From Comamonas suwonensis (GTDB lineage: Bacteria; Pseudomonadota; Gammaproteobacteria; Burkholderiales; Burkholderiaceae_C), in contig NZ_JABBCQ020000010.1 in NCBI RefSeq assembly GCF_012844455.2, positions 110,786-174,785 of the forward strand: 64,000 nucleotides of DNA. Direction: 5' to 3'. The first letter of the stretch is position 1; the number at the start of each line of letters is the position of its first letter. Of the stretch, positions 36,436 to 47,902 are shown piece by piece. A program made the translations under genes and the position numbers. Below the pieces are notes generated by a model. It saw only the letters and a program-made list of their open reading frames with translations, was not told where the DNA came from and did not search any database.

Positions 36436-39060
36436 TTACAGGCGCTCGGTCACCCAGGCTTGCACGCTGGCCAGCGCTGCGGGCACGGCCGCTGCGTCAG
36501 TACCACCAGCCATGGCCATGTCAGGCTTGCCGCCGCCCTTGCCGCCCACTTGCTGGGCCACAAAGTTCACCAGCTCGCCCGCCTTGACCTTGGCGGTTTC
36601 TGCCTTGGTCACGCCTGCGGCCAGTTGCACCTTGTCGCCATCGACGGCAGCTAGCACGATCACGGCTGCACCCAACTTGTCTTTGAGCTTGTCCATGGTG
36701 TCGCGCAAGGTCTTGGCATCGGCACCTTCCAGCTTGGCCGCCAGAACCTTCACGCCGTTGATCACTGCCGCTTGCGTCGCCAGTTCGTCGCCTTGATTGG
36801 AAGCCAGCTTGCCCTTCAAAGCAGCAATTTCTTTTTCCAGTGCCTTGATCTGATCCAGAGCGCCACCAATGCGGTTGTTCAGCTCGGCTGCAGGTGCCTT
36901 GAAGGCAGCAGCAGCTTGATCGACGGTGGATTCCAGCGACTGCAGATAGGCCAGTGCGTTGATACCGGTGATGGCTTCAATGCGGCGCACGCCTGCGGCC
37001 ACGCCAGATTCGCCCACTACCTTGAACAGGCCAATGTCTCCCGTGCGGTGCACGTGGGTGCCGCCGCACAGTTCGCGGCTGGAACCAATGTCGAGCACGC
37101 GCACGGTTTCGCCGTACTTTTCGCCGAACAGCATCATGGCGCCGGTCTGCTGTGCGCTTTCGATGTCCATCACGCGGGCTTCAGTGCTGGTGTTGGCCAG
37201 AATTTCAGCGTTCACACGGGCTTCAATTTCGAGGATCTGCTCTGCGGTGACGGGGTTGTTGTGCGCAAAGTCAAAACGGGTGCGGTCGGCATTGACCAGC
37301 GAGCCCTTTTGCTGCACATGGCTGCCCAGCACTTCGCGCAGGGCTTTGTGCATGATGTGGGTGACCGAGTGATTGCGCATGACGGCAGCGCGCACGGCGG
37401 TGTCCACCTGTGCTTCAACGGCATCGCCCACCTTCAGGCTGCCAGACTCCAACTGGCCATGGTGGCCGAACACATCGGCCTTGATCTTGAGCGTGTCTTC
37501 CACCGCAAAGCGCGCATCGCCAGCCGTGATCACGCCCTGGTCACCCACCTGACCGCCGGACTCAGCGTAGAACGGAGTGGTGTCCAGCACGACGACGCCG
37601 TTTTGGCCAGCCTTCAGCTCGCTCACGCTTACACCATCTGCATACAGCGCTACGATTTTTGCAGCTTCAGCCAGCTTTTCGTAGCCGACAAAAGTATTGG
37701 CATCGCCCGTGTATTCCAGCGCGCGGTCCATCTTGAACTTGCCGGCAGCGCGGGCCGTGCTCTTCTGGTGCTCCATGGCAGCCTTGAAACCGGCCTCGTC
37801 CACGGTCACGCCGCGCTCACGCGCCACGTCGTTGGACAGGTCGAGCGGGAAGCCGTAGGTATCGTGCAGCTTGAAGGCCACATCGCCTGGCAGCACTTTG
37901 ACGTCGCCGGCCAGCGCGCTGTCCAGAATTTCCATGCCGTTGGCCAGCGTCTCGAAGAAGCGCTCTTCTTCGGCCTTCAGCACGCTGGTGATGTGCGCTT
38001 CTTGCTCCTTGAGCTTGGGGTACGCATCGCCCATTTGCACGACCAGGTCTGCCACCATTTTGTGGAAAAACGGGGTCTTCTGGCCCAGCTTGTAACCGTG
38101 GCGAATCGCGCGGCGAATAATGCGGCGCTGCACATAACCACGGCCTTCGTTGGAAGGAATCACACCGTCAGCCACCAGGAAGGAGGTTGCGCGAATATGG
38201 TCAGCAATCACCTTGAGCGATGGAGTGCTCAGGTCTTCGATGTGCGTTTCGCGACCAGCAGCCTTGATCAGGGCCTGGAACAGGTCGATCTCATAGTTGC
38301 TGTGCACATGCTGCAAGATGGCAGCCAGACGCTCCAGACCCATGCCGGTGTCCACGCAAGGCGCGGGCAGCTTAACTACGGATCCGTCTTCCTTCATGTC
38401 GAACTGCATGAACACATGGTTCCAGATTTCGATGAAGCGGTCGCCGTCTTCATCCGGCGAGCCGGGAGGGCCGCCAGCAATGTGTTCGCCGTGGTCGTAG
38501 AAGATTTCCGAGCAAGGACCGCATGGACCGGTGTCAGCCATCATCCAGAAGTTATCGCTCTTGTACTTGCCGCCCTTGTTGTCGGCAATGCGGATGATGC
38601 GCTCTGCAGGCAGACCGATGACGTTCTTCCAGATGTCATAGGCTTCATCGTCTTCGTAGTAGACGGTGGCCAGCAGCTTTTCAGCAGGCAGGCCAAAGAC
38701 CTTGGTCAGCAGCTCCCAGCCCCACTCGATCGACTCTTTCTTGAAGTAGTCGCCAAAGGACCAGTTGCCCAGCATTTCAAAGAAAGTGTGGTGACGCGCG
38801 GTGTAACCCACGTTCTCCAGATCGTTGTGCTTGCCGCCAGCGCGCAGGCAGGCCTGCACCGACGTGGCGCGGTTGTAGGGGCGCTTGTCCGAGCCGAGGA
38901 ACACGTCCTTGAACTGCACCATGCCCGAGTTGGTGAACATCAGCGTCGGGTCATTGCCGGGAACCAGAGAGCTGGACGCGACAACGGCGTGGCCCTTGGA
39001 TGCGTAAAAATCCAGGAACGTCTTGCGGATGTCCGCTACGGAAAAAGTGGGTGTACTCAT
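36436..39060 (-). CDS. alaS: alanyl-tRNA synthetase
   Basis: An 874-residue class II synthetase. The N-terminal catalytic domain carries [13 protein letters not shown] and [11 protein letters not shown]. The editing domain has zinc ligands [12 protein letters not shown] (HxxxH) and [10 protein letters not shown], and a C-terminal C-Ala oligomerisation domain ends the protein. It charges tRNA(Ala) and clears mischarged Ser and Gly. Full length; no oddities. Confidence 0.97.
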   Translation of the reverse strand: MSTPTFSVADIRKTFLDFYASKGHAVVASSSLVPGNDPTLMFTNSGMVQFKDVFLGSDKRPYNRATSVQACLRAGGKHNDLENVGYTARHHTFFEMLGNWSFGDYFKKESIEWGWELLTKVFGLPAEKLLATVYYEDDEAYDIWKNVIGLPAERIIRIADNKGGKYKSDNFWMMADTGPCGPCSEIFYDHGEHIAGGPPGSPDEDGDRFIEIWNHVFMQFDMKEDGSVVKLPAPCVDTGMGLERLAAILQHVHSNYEIDLFQALIKAAGRETHIEDLSTPSLKVIADHIRATSFLVADGVIPSNEGRGYVQRRIIRRAIRHGYKLGQKTPFFHKMVADLVVQMGDAYPKLKEQEAHITSVLKAEEERFFETLANGMEILDSALAGDVKVLPGDVAFKLHDTYGFPLDLSNDVARERGVTVDEAGFKAAMEHQKSTARAAGKFKMDRALEYTGDANTFVGYEKLAEAAKIVALYADGVSVSELKAGQNGVVVLDTTPFYAESGGQVGDQGVITAGDARFAVEDTLKIKADVFGHHGQLESGSLKVGDAVEAQVDTAVRAAVMRNHSVTHIMHKALREVLGSHVQQKGSLVNADRTRFDFAHNNPVTAEQILEIEARVNAEILANTSTEARVMDIESAQQTGAMMLFGEKYGETVRVLDIGSSRELCGGTHVHRTGDIGLFKVVGESGVAAGVRRIEAITGINALAYLQSLESTVDQAAAAFKAPAAELNNRIGGALDQIKALEKEIAALKGKLASNQGDELATQAAVINGVKVLAAKLEGADAKTLRDTMDKLKDKLGAAVIVLAAVDGDKVQLAAGVTKAETAKVKAGELVNFVAQQVGGKGGGKPDMAMAGGTDAAAVPAALASVQAWVTERL

Positions 39061-39266
39061 GGTGTTTGGTATGAAGTCGCCAGCATGACGCCTGCGATCA
39101 GTACGGCCCGGCTTTGGATCAAAACCGTGCGCAAAGGCAAATCAGCCAAACATTATAGGTTTGCGGCTGCAGACCCGTACCGCGCTATGGCGTTGATGTC
39201 GATAGACAGATTTCATGCGCTGCATTAACCCAGGCTTCATCCACATCCGGATAATGGAGCTCCTCT

Positions 39267-39575
39267 ATGACATCCACACCCTCCCCAGAAGGCAGCAACG
39301 CTGCCAATTCCGTGAAGAGCGCATCGAAGAAAAGTCCCATGGTTGCCCTGGTGATCGCCCTGCCGGTTGCCATCTTTGCCGTGCTGATGCTGATCGGCAA
39401 ATTCATGGACGATCCGCAAGCCGAGCAGCGCTGGGTGGAAAGCGAGACCATCAAGATCTGCTGGAAGCAGATCGCCAAGCCTGAAGCCGAGCGCAAGACC
39501 CAGGAGTTTCAGTCACAGGAAGACTGCGACCGGCTGGAGCTGGCCTTCAAGCAAAAGTACAACGAAAACCCCTGA
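39267..39575 (+). CDS. single-pass membrane protein, unknown
   Basis: A 102-residue protein with a Ser-rich N-terminus, one clear membrane helix (about residues 26-46, VALVIALPVAIFAVLMLIG) and a charged C-terminal part with two Cys (KICWKQ and EDCDRLE) that could form a disulfide if periplasmic. No family is recognised. It converges with the DUF4259 gene. Confidence 0.65.
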   Translation: MTSTPSPEGSNAANSVKSASKKSPMVALVIALPVAIFAVLMLIGKFMDDPQAEQRWVESETIKICWKQIAKPEAERKTQEFQSQEDCDRLELAFKQKYNENP

Positions 39576-39586
39576 GTTGGCGTAAC

Positions 39587-39607
39587 GGGGCTGACTCGAC
39601 CAGCCCC
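39587..39607. terminator. weak hairpin between converging genes
   Basis: GGGGCTG/CAGCCCC stem with an ACTCGAC loop, 12 bases after the membrane-protein stop. No strong T-run, so moderate at best. Confidence 0.4.
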
Positions 39608-39632
39608 GGCTCATTCGTCGTCTGCTCTTCGC

Positions 39633-40019
39633 TTATTCCTCGGTATCGCCCTCTTCTTCTGCCAGATGGGCCAGCGCCAGCATGCGATCAAAGGTTGCCA
39701 CCAGCGTGGCACGGCGCTCGCGCTTGTAGTCTTCCGAAGGCTCCAGCTCGTCAATGCTGGCGTCCCAGGCCTGCAGGAAAATCTGCTTCCACTGTGCCAG
39801 CAACTGCACATCGGGCCACTGCGGCGGCATGCCTTTTTCCGCCATGGCGCACAGCAGCTCAATGCGGCAGGGCACCAGATCGGCATCCAACTCATCGGCT
39901 TCGAGCAATTCGGGCGAGTCCATGGCCTCGGCGATTTCATCGAGCAACTGGCCGGTGATGTCGCCCAGCCAGTCCAGCGCCGTGTCGTTGTCGAAGTTAC
40001 CGTGTGCCCAGACCCCCAT
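39633..40019 (-). CDS. DUF4259 protein
   Basis: A 128-residue acidic protein opening MGVWAHGNFDNDTALDWLGD, the family hallmark of DUF4259. No enzyme motif is visible and function is unknown. It ends in an acidic tail (LAEEEGDTEE). Confidence 0.75.
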   Translation of the reverse strand: MGVWAHGNFDNDTALDWLGDITGQLLDEIAEAMDSPELLEADELDADLVPCRIELLCAMAEKGMPPQWPDVQLLAQWKQIFLQAWDASIDELEPSEDYKRERRATLVATFDRMLALAHLAEEEGDTEE

Positions 40020-40118
40020 GGTGTGCCTCCTTGATAGTATTGCCCGCCAACATAGCGGGCTTCAACGTCAATTCCGTGACAAAACCGTGCCTGGGCACGC
40101 TCGGGCGCCCTTCAACGC

Positions 40119-40592
40119 TTAGCGATTGCGGCTTTTCAGGGCCCGCTCAACCTCGCGCTTGCCTTCTCTGTCCTTGATCACGTCACGCTTGTCGTGCTCG
40201 GCCTTGCCCTTGGCCAGGGCAATCTCGCACTTCACATAACCATTTTTCCAGTGCAGGTTGATCGGCACCAGGGTGTAGCCTTTTTGCTCCACTTTGATGG
40301 TCAAGCGCTCGATATCCGCTTTTTTCAGCAGCAGCTTTTTAATGCGAGCACTATCTGGGTTGACGTGAGTCGAAGCCGTTTTCAACGGGTTGATCTGGCA
40401 ACCCAGTAGGTACATCTCTCCCTCTTTAATGAGGACATAGCCGTCGGTCAGCTGAACCTTGCCTTCGCGCAAGGCCTTCACTTCCCAACCGTGCAGGACC
40501 ACTCCTGCCTCGTGGCGTTCCTCGAAGAAATAGTTGAATGCTGCTTTTTTATTGTCGGCAATGCGCGACGATGTTTCTGGTTTCTTGGCCAT
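40119..40592 (-). CDS. smpB: SsrA-binding protein SmpB
   Basis: A 157-residue partner of tmRNA in ribosome rescue. The beta-barrel core shows [20 protein letters not shown] and GCQINPL; the basic C-terminal tail (VERALKSR) that probes the mRNA channel is present. It is transcribed divergently from ratA/rnfH, a conserved proteobacterial neighbourhood. The tmRNA gene itself is not in the window. Confidence 0.95.
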   Translation of the reverse strand: MAKKPETSSRIADNKKAAFNYFFEERHEAGVVLHGWEVKALREGKVQLTDGYVLIKEGEMYLLGCQINPLKTASTHVNPDSARIKKLLLKKADIERLTIKVEQKGYTLVPINLHWKNGYVKCEIALAKGKAEHDKRDVIKDREGKREVERALKSRNR

Positions 40593-40751
40593 GGAATATT
40601 AGTTGCAGGCAGACCGGAGATGAAAGCTCTCCCTACAATACTGGATTGCCGTCTCGCCTCTGAGCGATGATTTTAGTTTCGCATGGAATCACTGAGGACA
40701 TTGGCGATCGCCAATTCCCTGCTCTTGCACCATGCTGATTGTTCTTTGTTC

Positions 40752-41204
40752 ATGAAAAACGTCAACAAGTCCGTCCTGATCTGGTACAGCCCCGAAGAAA
40801 TGTTTGCCCTCGTGACGGACGTGGCCCACTATGCCGATTTTCTGCCCTGGTGCGATCATGCCAAGGTTCTGGAACAGGACTCCACAGGCATGACCGCCGA
40901 GGTCGGCATCTCGTTCAGCGGGCTACGCAAATCTTTTGTGACGCGCAACACGAACAGTACCATGGACAGCGGTGGCAAACAGGTTGCCATGCGACTGGTC
41001 AAAGGCCCATTCTCCCGCCTTGAAGGCCAGTGGCGCTTTCACCCCGTGGGCGACGGATCCCAGCGCGCCTGCAAGGTAGAGCTGCAACTGGATTACGGTT
41101 TCGACAACGCCGCAGTCGCCGCCATCATCGGCCCCGTGTTCGATCGCATCGCTGGCTCCATGGTGGACGCCTTCATCAAACGCGCCGAGCAAGTCTATGG
41201 CTGA
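40752..41204 (+). CDS. ratA: RatA/Coq10-like START-domain protein
   Basis: A 150-residue START/SRPBCC-fold protein opening MKNVNKSVLIWYSPEEMF. It is homologous to E. coli RatA (YfjG) and mitochondrial Coq10; proposed roles are ubiquinone handling and, for RatA, interference with ribosome subunit joining. The ATG at 40752 is favoured by homology, although no Shine-Dalgarno is visible; an ATG at 40683 would add 23 residues. It overlaps rnfH by 8 bases. Confidence 0.88.
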   Translation: MKNVNKSVLIWYSPEEMFALVTDVAHYADFLPWCDHAKVLEQDSTGMTAEVGISFSGLRKSFVTRNTNSTMDSGGKQVAMRLVKGPFSRLEGQWRFHPVGDGSQRACKVELQLDYGFDNAAVAAIIGPVFDRIAGSMVDAFIKRAEQVYG

Positions 41205-41550
41205 GCTGGGCCATTTGCAGATCACCATCTGCACCTCACCCCAAGCAGGTAGCACGCATGAAGCCAGCCTGCAACTGCCTGCGGGCAGCACTGTGGCCCA
41301 AGCCTTGGCTGAAGCAGCCAGACTTCCTGAGCTGGAATTAAACCTTGAGCAACTTGCCCCTGCCATGATTGGCATCTGGGGAAAGACCGCGCGTGCCGAG
41401 CAGTTGCTGAAAAACGGCGACCGCCTTGAAATCTACCGCCCCCTGACTGTGGACCCCAAAGTGGCGCGCCGTGAGCGCTTTGCACGCCAAGGTGCACGCA
41501 GCAGCGGACTTTTCAAGCGCCAGAGGCCTGGAGCCAAGGCTGGATATTAG
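41197..41550 (+). CDS. rnfH: RnfH-family ubiquitin-like protein
   Basis: A 117-residue beta-grasp protein with the hallmark IGIWGKTARAEQLLKNGDR and IYRPLTVDPKVARRERF. Its function is unsettled despite the name. It is translationally overlapped with ratA. The basic C-terminal tail (SGLFKRQRPGAKAGY) is longer than in many homologues. Confidence 0.9.
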   Translation: MAELGHLQITICTSPQAGSTHEASLQLPAGSTVAQALAEAARLPELELNLEQLAPAMIGIWGKTARAEQLLKNGDRLEIYRPLTVDPKVARRERFARQGARSSGLFKRQRPGAKAGY

Positions 41551-41562
41551 GTAGCAGCTACC

Positions 41563-41593
41563 AAAAAAGAAGCGCCTTTCACAGGTGCTTCTT
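41563..41593. terminator. terminator between rnfH and the DUF4124 gene
   Basis: AAGAAGCGCC/GGTGCTTCTT stem (one mismatch), giving TTCTTTTTTGG on the minus strand. It serves the DUF4124 gene and possibly rnfH. Confidence 0.7.
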
Positions 41594-41612
41594 ACATTGC
41601 GTCTCTCAAAAC

Positions 41613-42131
41613 TTACTGATCGCCCTCTGGCGCGGGCCCGCATTCAGAAGCGATCACAGAATCAGCACGCTTGACCTCCGCTTCACGCGATGCTTCATCC
41701 ATGAAGCCCCGTTCGCCATTCGCATTGACGTTGGAAAGCATGCGCCCCGACGTCAGCGTCGCCTTGGCCTGCTTGGCACGGTTGCAGTTCTCAAGGCGTG
41801 CCTTTTCTTTTTTGACTTTTTCTGCTTGAATTTTGGCCGCTTCCTGCTCCTCTTGCTTGCGCTTTTGCTCTTCAAGGCCCTTGTCTACGCCTTTATCGGC
41901 CGCAGGCTTGGCAAACGCTGCTGGAGCAGGTACAGCGTCAGGAACCGCAGTCGCTTTAGACAAAGATGCACCACCCGGGCTGCGCAGAACATTTTTGGCA
42001 GGAATTTCGGCAGGTGGCGCCCTGTCGCTGAACACTTTACGCCCCTGCCCATCAATCCATTGCCACTGCGCCATCGCGGAAACGGAGCAGCAGCTAAGGG
42101 CAGCAAACAAAGCGAACTTGGTGATATTCAT
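41613..42131 (-). CDS. DUF4124 exported protein
   Basis: A 172-residue protein with a signal peptide (about 1-22, ending SAMA). A DUF4124 module, WQWIDGQGRKVFSDRAPPAE, comes next. A long Lys/Glu/Ala coiled-coil segment spans about residues 75-125, with a C-terminal tail containing two Cys. The ATG at 42131 is chosen since it begins the signal peptide. It is divergent from guaB with about 98 bases between starts. Confidence 0.8.
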   Translation of the reverse strand: MNITKFALFAALSCCSVSAMAQWQWIDGQGRKVFSDRAPPAEIPAKNVLRSPGGASLSKATAVPDAVPAPAAFAKPAADKGVDKGLEEQKRKQEEQEAAKIQAEKVKKEKARLENCNRAKQAKATLTSGRMLSNVNANGERGFMDEASREAEVKRADSVIASECGPAPEGDQ

Positions 42132-42160
42132 GGAGTCAATAAGTCTTGGACAGTGGTTAG

Positions 42161-43705
<1,545 letters not shown>

Positions 43706-43725
43706 TTGATCGATTGACAAGTCAC

Positions 43726-43762
43726 AGCAGGGTCGGCATTGCCTACCCTGCTATTGTTTTTT
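43726..43762 (+). terminator. terminator of guaB
   Basis: AGCAGGGT/ACCCTGCT stem, an ATTG spacer, then TTTTTT. It ends 12 bases before the next start codon. Confidence 0.85.
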
Positions 43763-43773
43763 CAGGGGCCCCC

Positions 43774-44226
43774 ATGAAACTTGCCGAAGCCTTGTTGCTC
43801 AGAGCCGATCTGAATAAAAAGCTGGCCTCGCTGCGCGAGCGCATCAACCGCAACGCCATCGTGCAAGAGGGCGAAACGCCTAAAGAAAAAGTGGAAGATT
43901 TGCTGGCTGAAGCAACGTCAGCGCTTGAAGAACAGCAGAAACTGGTGCGCACCATCAATGCCGCCAACGAATCCACCCGACTGGCAGATGGCCGCCTGCT
44001 TGCCGATGTACTGGCACTGCGCGATACCTTGATTGCGCAGCATTCGCTGCTGAACGCCGCCATTGCGGCAACACACAAGGATGTGGACCGCTACAGCCAG
44101 CGCGAAATCAAATGGATTGCCCAAATCGATGTGGCCAGCTTGCAAAAGCAGGCCGATGATTTGTCGCGCAAGATTCGCGAAGTGAATGTGACCGTTCAAG
44201 CAGCCAACTGGCACATTGAGATTTAG
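43774..44226 (+). CDS. DIP1984 family protein (septicolysin-like)
   Basis: A 150-residue, strongly helical protein (KLAEALLLRADLNKKLASLRERI; EVNVTVQAANWHIEI at the end) matching the DIP1984/septicolysin-like group. The family is small and unassigned; the toxin-like name does not prove activity. The ATG at 43774 is preferred over an in-frame start within the guaB terminator. Confidence 0.75.
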   Translation: MKLAEALLLRADLNKKLASLRERINRNAIVQEGETPKEKVEDLLAEATSALEEQQKLVRTINAANESTRLADGRLLADVLALRDTLIAQHSLLNAAIAATHKDVDRYSQREIKWIAQIDVASLQKQADDLSRKIREVNVTVQAANWHIEI

Positions 44227-44268
44227 ATTGCGTTTTTGAGCGCTGCGGGCGAGTGCAAAGACCTCGGT

Positions 44269-44299
44269 GAGACCAGGAGGTTGAAAACAAGCTGGTCTC
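44269..44299. repeat. hairpin in the spacer before the toxin-antitoxin genes
   Basis: GAGACCAG/CTGGTCTC stem with a 15-base loop and no T-run. The rest of 44227-44437 shows no gene. Confidence 0.4.
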
Positions 44300-44437
44300 T
44301 CATGTAAAGCGTGGCGGGCAACGCTGGTGCTAGAACCACCTGACTATTCAGCCCCTTACTGCTTACTACATACCTGTTAGACATTACCCCGCACTACCTT
44401 GTACTGACGCAGCGCTCACCTTACCCACAGTATTTTG

Positions 44438-44460
44438 ACCAGAATTCTTATTTCTAGTCA
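44438..44460. promoter_or_regulatory. candidate operator of the vapBC-like pair
   Basis: Imperfect dyad GACCAGAA, 7-base spacer, TTCTAGTC (7 of 8 positions paired), 57 bases before the antitoxin ATG. Toxin-antitoxin operons are usually repressed through such inverted repeats. Confidence 0.45.
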
Positions 44461-44517
44461 GAGTGCTAAAATCTGGCCTGATTCAAATATCGGCTCAGCC
44501 TCTTCAATTTCCACTCC

Positions 44518-44778
44518 ATGCAATCTGTCGGCATCTACGAAGCGAAAACACGGTTCTCCGCCCTGATCGAAATGGTCGAGCAAGGCGAAGAAGTGCGCAT
44601 CACGCGCCACGGCAAAGAAGTCGTGCGCATGCTCCCCGTACGCCGCAAGCCCGTCATTACCGATGAGCAGATTGCACGCGAGTTAGAACAAATTTCAGCT
44701 CTACAGCAGACAGTAAAAGCGCAAGCAGCTACTGATTCAATAGCGAATCTGCGCCATACAGGCCGGAGCCAGGCATGA
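44518..44778 (+). CDS. type II antitoxin (Phd/YefM-like, VapB role)
   Basis: An 86-residue antitoxin opening MQSVGIYEAKTRFSALIEMV, the Phd/YefM DNA-binding fold, with RITRHGKEVVRM. The C-terminal part should wrap the toxin; residues about 67-75 (KAQAATDSIA) are encoded by a segment matching the local intergenic repeat. The stop overlaps the toxin start as ATGA. Confidence 0.88.
   Translation: MQSVGIYEAKTRFSALIEMVEQGEEVRITRHGKEVVRMLPVRRKPVITDEQIARELEQISALQQTVKAQAATDSIANLRHTGRSQA
44717..44732. repeat. comamonad repeat segment inside the antitoxin gene
   Basis: AAGCGCAAGCAGCTAC, identical to 34914-34929 in gluQ, followed by a nearby ATAGC in both places. Confidence 0.5.
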
Positions 44779-45215
44779 TCGCCAGCGCTTTCATCCTCGA
44801 TGCCTCCGTCACCGCTGCATGGCTGCTGCCCGATGACGCAAGCGAACACACCCAGCGCCTCTACACCCGCATCCGCCGCGATGAGGTGGACCCCCACGCC
44901 CCCAATGTCTGGCAGTGGGAATGCGGCAACCTGATTGCTTCGGGCGTGAATAATGGCCGCATCCCGCAAAGCTCGGTGGAAGGCCTGTGGGGCGTGCTGG
45001 AAGCCATACGCCACCGCGTAGAGCTGCACGACCTGGCCCCCGCTCAGCACAAGGCGGTGCTGGATGTGGCGCTGGTCACGGGCCTGCCCACCTACGACGC
45101 CGCTTATCTGTGGCTGGCGCAGTCGCTGCGCCTGCCCTTAGCCACTTTCGACCCTGCCCAGATAGCTGCCGCCCGCAAAAGCGGTGTGCAGTTGCTGGCA
45201 CCGGAAGATTTCTGA
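44775..45215 (+). CDS. type II toxin, VapC-like PIN-domain ribonuclease
   Basis: A 146-residue PIN protein. The acidic metal-binding residues are all visible: Asp in [11 protein letters not shown], Glu in WQWECGNLI, Asp in [10 protein letters not shown] and Asp in LATFDPAQ. VapC toxins cut tRNA or rRNA; the target here is unknown. It is ATGA-coupled to its antitoxin and ends 32 bases before guaA. Confidence 0.88.
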   Translation: MIASAFILDASVTAAWLLPDDASEHTQRLYTRIRRDEVDPHAPNVWQWECGNLIASGVNNGRIPQSSVEGLWGVLEAIRHRVELHDLAPAQHKAVLDVALVTGLPTYDAAYLWLAQSLRLPLATFDPAQIAAARKSGVQLLAPEDF

Positions 45216-45247
45216 TCCCTTTTGTCACCCTCTTGCCCTTGAACACC

Positions 45248-46864
45248 ATGCAACACGACAAGATTCTCATTCTGGACTTCGGCTCGCAAGTCACCCAACT
45301 GATTGCCCGCCGCGTGCGCGAAGCCCATGTGTACTGCGAAGTGCACCCCTGCGATGTCAGCAGCGACTGGGTGCGCGAATTCGCCGCCGACGGCAAGCTC
45401 AAGGGCATCATCCTGTCCGGCAGCCACGCCTCCGTCTACGAAGTGGACGACCGCGCGCCAGACGCCGTGTTCGAGCTGAACCTGCCCGTGCTGGGCATTT
45501 GCTACGGCATGCAGACCATGGCCACCCAACTGGGCGGCAAGGTCGAAGGCTCCAACACCCGTGAGTTTGGCTACGCCGAAGTGCGCGCCCATGGCCACAC
45601 CAAGCTGCTGGAAGGCATTGAAGACTTCGCCACGGCTGAAGGTCACGGCATGCTCAAGGTCTGGATGAGCCACGGCGACAAGGTCACCGAGCTGCCACCC
45701 GGCTTCAAGGTCATGGCCTCCACGCCATCGTGCCCCATCGCCGGCATGGCCGACGAAGCACGTCGCTACTACGCCGTGCAGTTCCACCCCGAAGTCACGC
45801 ACACCGTGCAGGGCGCGGCCATGCTCAACCGCTTTGTCAAAGACATCTGCGGCACGCAAGCCGACTGGATCATGGGCGACTACATCGAAGAAGCCGTGGC
45901 CAAGATCCGCGAGCAAGTGGGTGACGAGGAAGTGATTCTGGGTCTGTCCGGTGGCGTGGATTCCTCCGTCGCTGCAGCCTTGATCCACCGCGCCATCGGC
46001 GACCAGCTGACCTGCGTATTCGTCGACCACGGCCTGCTGCGCCTGAACGAGGGCGATGCGGTCATGGACATGTTTGAAGGCAAGCTGCACGCCAAGGTCA
46101 TCCGCGTCGATGCCGCCGACCTGTTCCTGGGCAAGCTGGCCGGCGTGAACGAGCCCGAAGCCAAGCGCAAGATCATCGGCGGCCTGTTTGTGGACGTGTT
46201 CAAGGCCGAAGCGTCCAAGCTCAAGGCCGCCAACGCCGGCAGCAAGGGCGCAACCTTCCTGGCCCAGGGCACGATTTACCCCGACGTGATCGAGTCCGGC
46301 GGCGCTAAATCCAAGAAGGCTGTGGTCATCAAGAGCCACCACAATGTGGGCGGTCTGCCTGAGCAACTGGGCCTGAAGCTGCTGGAACCCCTGCGCGACC
46401 TGTTCAAGGACGAGGTGCGCGAGCTGGGTGTGGCCCTGGGCCTCCCCCGTGGCATGGTTTACCGCCACCCCTTCCCCGGCCCAGGCCTGGGTGTGCGCAT
46501 TCTGGGTGAAGTGAAGAAGGAATACGCCGACCTGCTGCGCCGCGCCGACGCCATCTTCATCGAAGAGCTGAACAACTGGATCGACGAAGCCACTGGCAAA
46601 AGCTGGTACGACCTGACCAGCCAGGCCTTCACGGTGTTCTTGCCCGTCAAGAGCGTGGGCGTGATGGGCGACGGCCGCACCTACGACTACGTCGTGGCCC
46701 TGCGCGCTGTGGTCACCAGCGACTTCATGACCGCCGACTGGGCCGAGCTGCCTTACGGCCTGCTCAAGAAGGTGTCCGGGCGCATCATCAACGAAGTGCG
46801 CGGCATCAACCGCGTGACCTACGATGTGAGCACCAAGCCACCAGCGACCATCGAGTGGGAATAA
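45248..46864 (+). CDS. guaA: GMP synthase (glutamine-hydrolysing)
   Basis: A 538-residue enzyme converting XMP to GMP. The N-terminal class I amidotransferase has its Cys in [10 protein letters not shown] and His/Glu in [10 protein letters not shown]. The ATP pyrophosphatase has its P-loop in [13 protein letters not shown], and a dimerisation domain ends [10 protein letters not shown]. Full length and intact. Its 3' end is a common attachment site for genomic islands, and a tyrosine integrase starts 212 bases downstream. Confidence 0.97.
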   Translation: MQHDKILILDFGSQVTQLIARRVREAHVYCEVHPCDVSSDWVREFAADGKLKGIILSGSHASVYEVDDRAPDAVFELNLPVLGICYGMQTMATQLGGKVEGSNTREFGYAEVRAHGHTKLLEGIEDFATAEGHGMLKVWMSHGDKVTELPPGFKVMASTPSCPIAGMADEARRYYAVQFHPEVTHTVQGAAMLNRFVKDICGTQADWIMGDYIEEAVAKIREQVGDEEVILGLSGGVDSSVAAALIHRAIGDQLTCVFVDHGLLRLNEGDAVMDMFEGKLHAKVIRVDAADLFLGKLAGVNEPEAKRKIIGGLFVDVFKAEASKLKAANAGSKGATFLAQGTIYPDVIESGGAKSKKAVVIKSHHNVGGLPEQLGLKLLEPLRDLFKDEVRELGVALGLPRGMVYRHPFPGPGLGVRILGEVKKEYADLLRRADAIFIEELNNWIDEATGKSWYDLTSQAFTVFLPVKSVGVMGDGRTYDYVVALRAVVTSDFMTADWAELPYGLLKKVSGRIINEVRGINRVTYDVSTKPPATIEWE

Positions 46865-46875
46865 TTTACAGTGAT

Positions 46876-46901
46876 TCCAAGACGTCCAGCAGCGTCTTGG
46901 A
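46876..46901 (+). terminator. guaA terminator / left-end hairpin
   Basis: TCCAAGACG/CGTCTTGGA, 9-bp perfect stem with an 8-base loop, then TTT. It starts 12 bases after the guaA stop. Confidence 0.65.
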
Positions 46902-46990
46902 TTTCGCATAACTATTTGAATTTCAAAGAGTTAAGTGTTTTTCGCAATCCTATACGGTGCAACGAAAACCACATAGTTTTACGGCAAATT

Positions 46991-47056
46991 TGACGGTAAA
47001 TCCGTGATTTCCTGAGGCGCTGCTTTTCTTTACCGACACGTGTTGTGACGGTAAAG
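46991..47056. promoter_or_regulatory. repeated TGACGGTAAA sites upstream of the integrase
   Basis: TGACGGTAAA occurs at 46991-47000 and 47046-47055. CTTTACCG at 47028-47035 forms a dyad with CGGTAAAG at 47049-47056, around the palindrome ACACGTGT. These may be arm-type integrase sites or an autoregulatory operator; the integrase ATG follows at 47076. Confidence 0.5.
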
Positions 47057-47075
47057 TTTTTAAAGAAAGGCAGCC

Positions 47076-47573
47076 ATGCTCACAGACACAGAACTGCGCA
47101 AACTGCGCCCTAAAGACAAGGCATTTAAAATTGCTGACCGAGACGGCATGTACGTCTCGGTCTCCCCTGCTGGAACCAAGTCGTTCCGATACGACTACCG
47201 TCTCAATGGCAGACGTGAAACGCTGACCATTGGCCGCTATGACGAGTCTCTCGGATCAAAGTCCTCCCGTGAGTCAAGCGAGCTTGAGTTCGGTCTATCC
47301 GTTTCCCTGGCAGAAGCACGTGCGCTACTTGCAACAGCTAGACGCAGCGTCGAAGCGGGTGAATCACCATCCAGAAGCAAAGTTGAAAAGCGACAAGAAG
47401 CAGCAGACGCGCTGACTTTCTCAAGCTGGGCTGAGCGCTATTTCGCCGACAAAGCGGACCCCAACAACAGTGCACGTTTGGCCGATTCGACCATCGCCAT
47501 GCGGCGCTCTGTCTATAAACGCTATCTGGAGGGCCCTTTTGGCAAGCTGAAGCTTGACGAAATCAAGCCAGCG
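47076..47573 (+). pseudogene. tyrosine integrase, N-terminal part (split by IS)
   Basis: Codes for the first 166 residues of a phage/island-type integrase: the DUF4102 arm-binding domain (about 1-95, LTDTELRKLRPKDKAFKIAD; SFRYDYRLNGRRETLTIG) and the start of the SAM-like core-binding domain (FSSWAERYFADKA). The frame then enters an IS3-family element at 47574. Joined to 48766-49596 it gives an uninterrupted protein of about 442 residues. The N-terminal fragment alone lacks all catalytic residues. Confidence 0.88.
47570..47573. repeat. target-site duplication of the IS, left copy (AGCG)
   Basis: AGCG directly before the IS left end, repeated at 48762-48765 after the right end. A 4-bp duplication fits the IS407 group of IS3. 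Confidence 0.8.
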
Positions 47574-47635
47574 GGTAATCCCCCCGTAAAACCAGCGTCT
47601 TGAGAAGTAGAGACCTCGCAAGGAGAATCTCTACT

Positions 47636-47902
47636 ATGAAGAAGTCACGTTTTACAGACAGCCAAATCATCGATGCGCTCAAGCGTGCAGAGGCTGGCTT
47701 GGCTGTGCCCGAGCTGTGCCGTGAACTTGGCATCAGTGCAGCTACGTTCTACAAGTGGCGTGCCAAGTTCGGCGGAATGGATGCCTCGTTGATGGCTCGT
47801 ATGAAGGAGCTCGAAGAAGAGAACCGCCGGCTGCGCAAGATGTACATCGAAGAAAAGCTCAAGGCAGAGGTGGTGGCGGAGGCGCTTGCAAAAAAGTGGT
47901 GA
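47636..47902 (+). CDS. IS3-family transposase OrfA
   Basis: An 88-residue HTH protein ([38 protein letters not shown]) with a leucine-zipper-like heptad region ([20 protein letters not shown]). It binds the IS ends and can regulate transposition. It ends at a TGA just after the A AAA AAG slippery heptamer at 47890-47896, where a fraction of ribosomes shift into orfB. Confidence 0.92.
   Translation: MKKSRFTDSQIIDALKRAEAGLAVPELCRELGISAATFYKWRAKFGGMDASLMARMKELEEENRRLRKMYIEEKLKAEVVAEALAKKW

Noticed and set aside
36772..39228. An 818-residue open frame on the plus strand opposite alaS
   Set aside because: It is antisense to a full, conserved alaS; the long frame follows from GC-rich codon use and shows no domain.
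46845..46864. Search for a direct repeat of the guaA 3' end as the right attachment site
   Set aside because: No convincing second copy of the terminal guaA bases was seen to position 64000; the right end may lie outside the window.
45104..46909. A ~600-residue minus-strand frame opposite guaA
   Set aside because: Antisense to intact guaA, His/Gln/Val-rich low-information translation without motifs.
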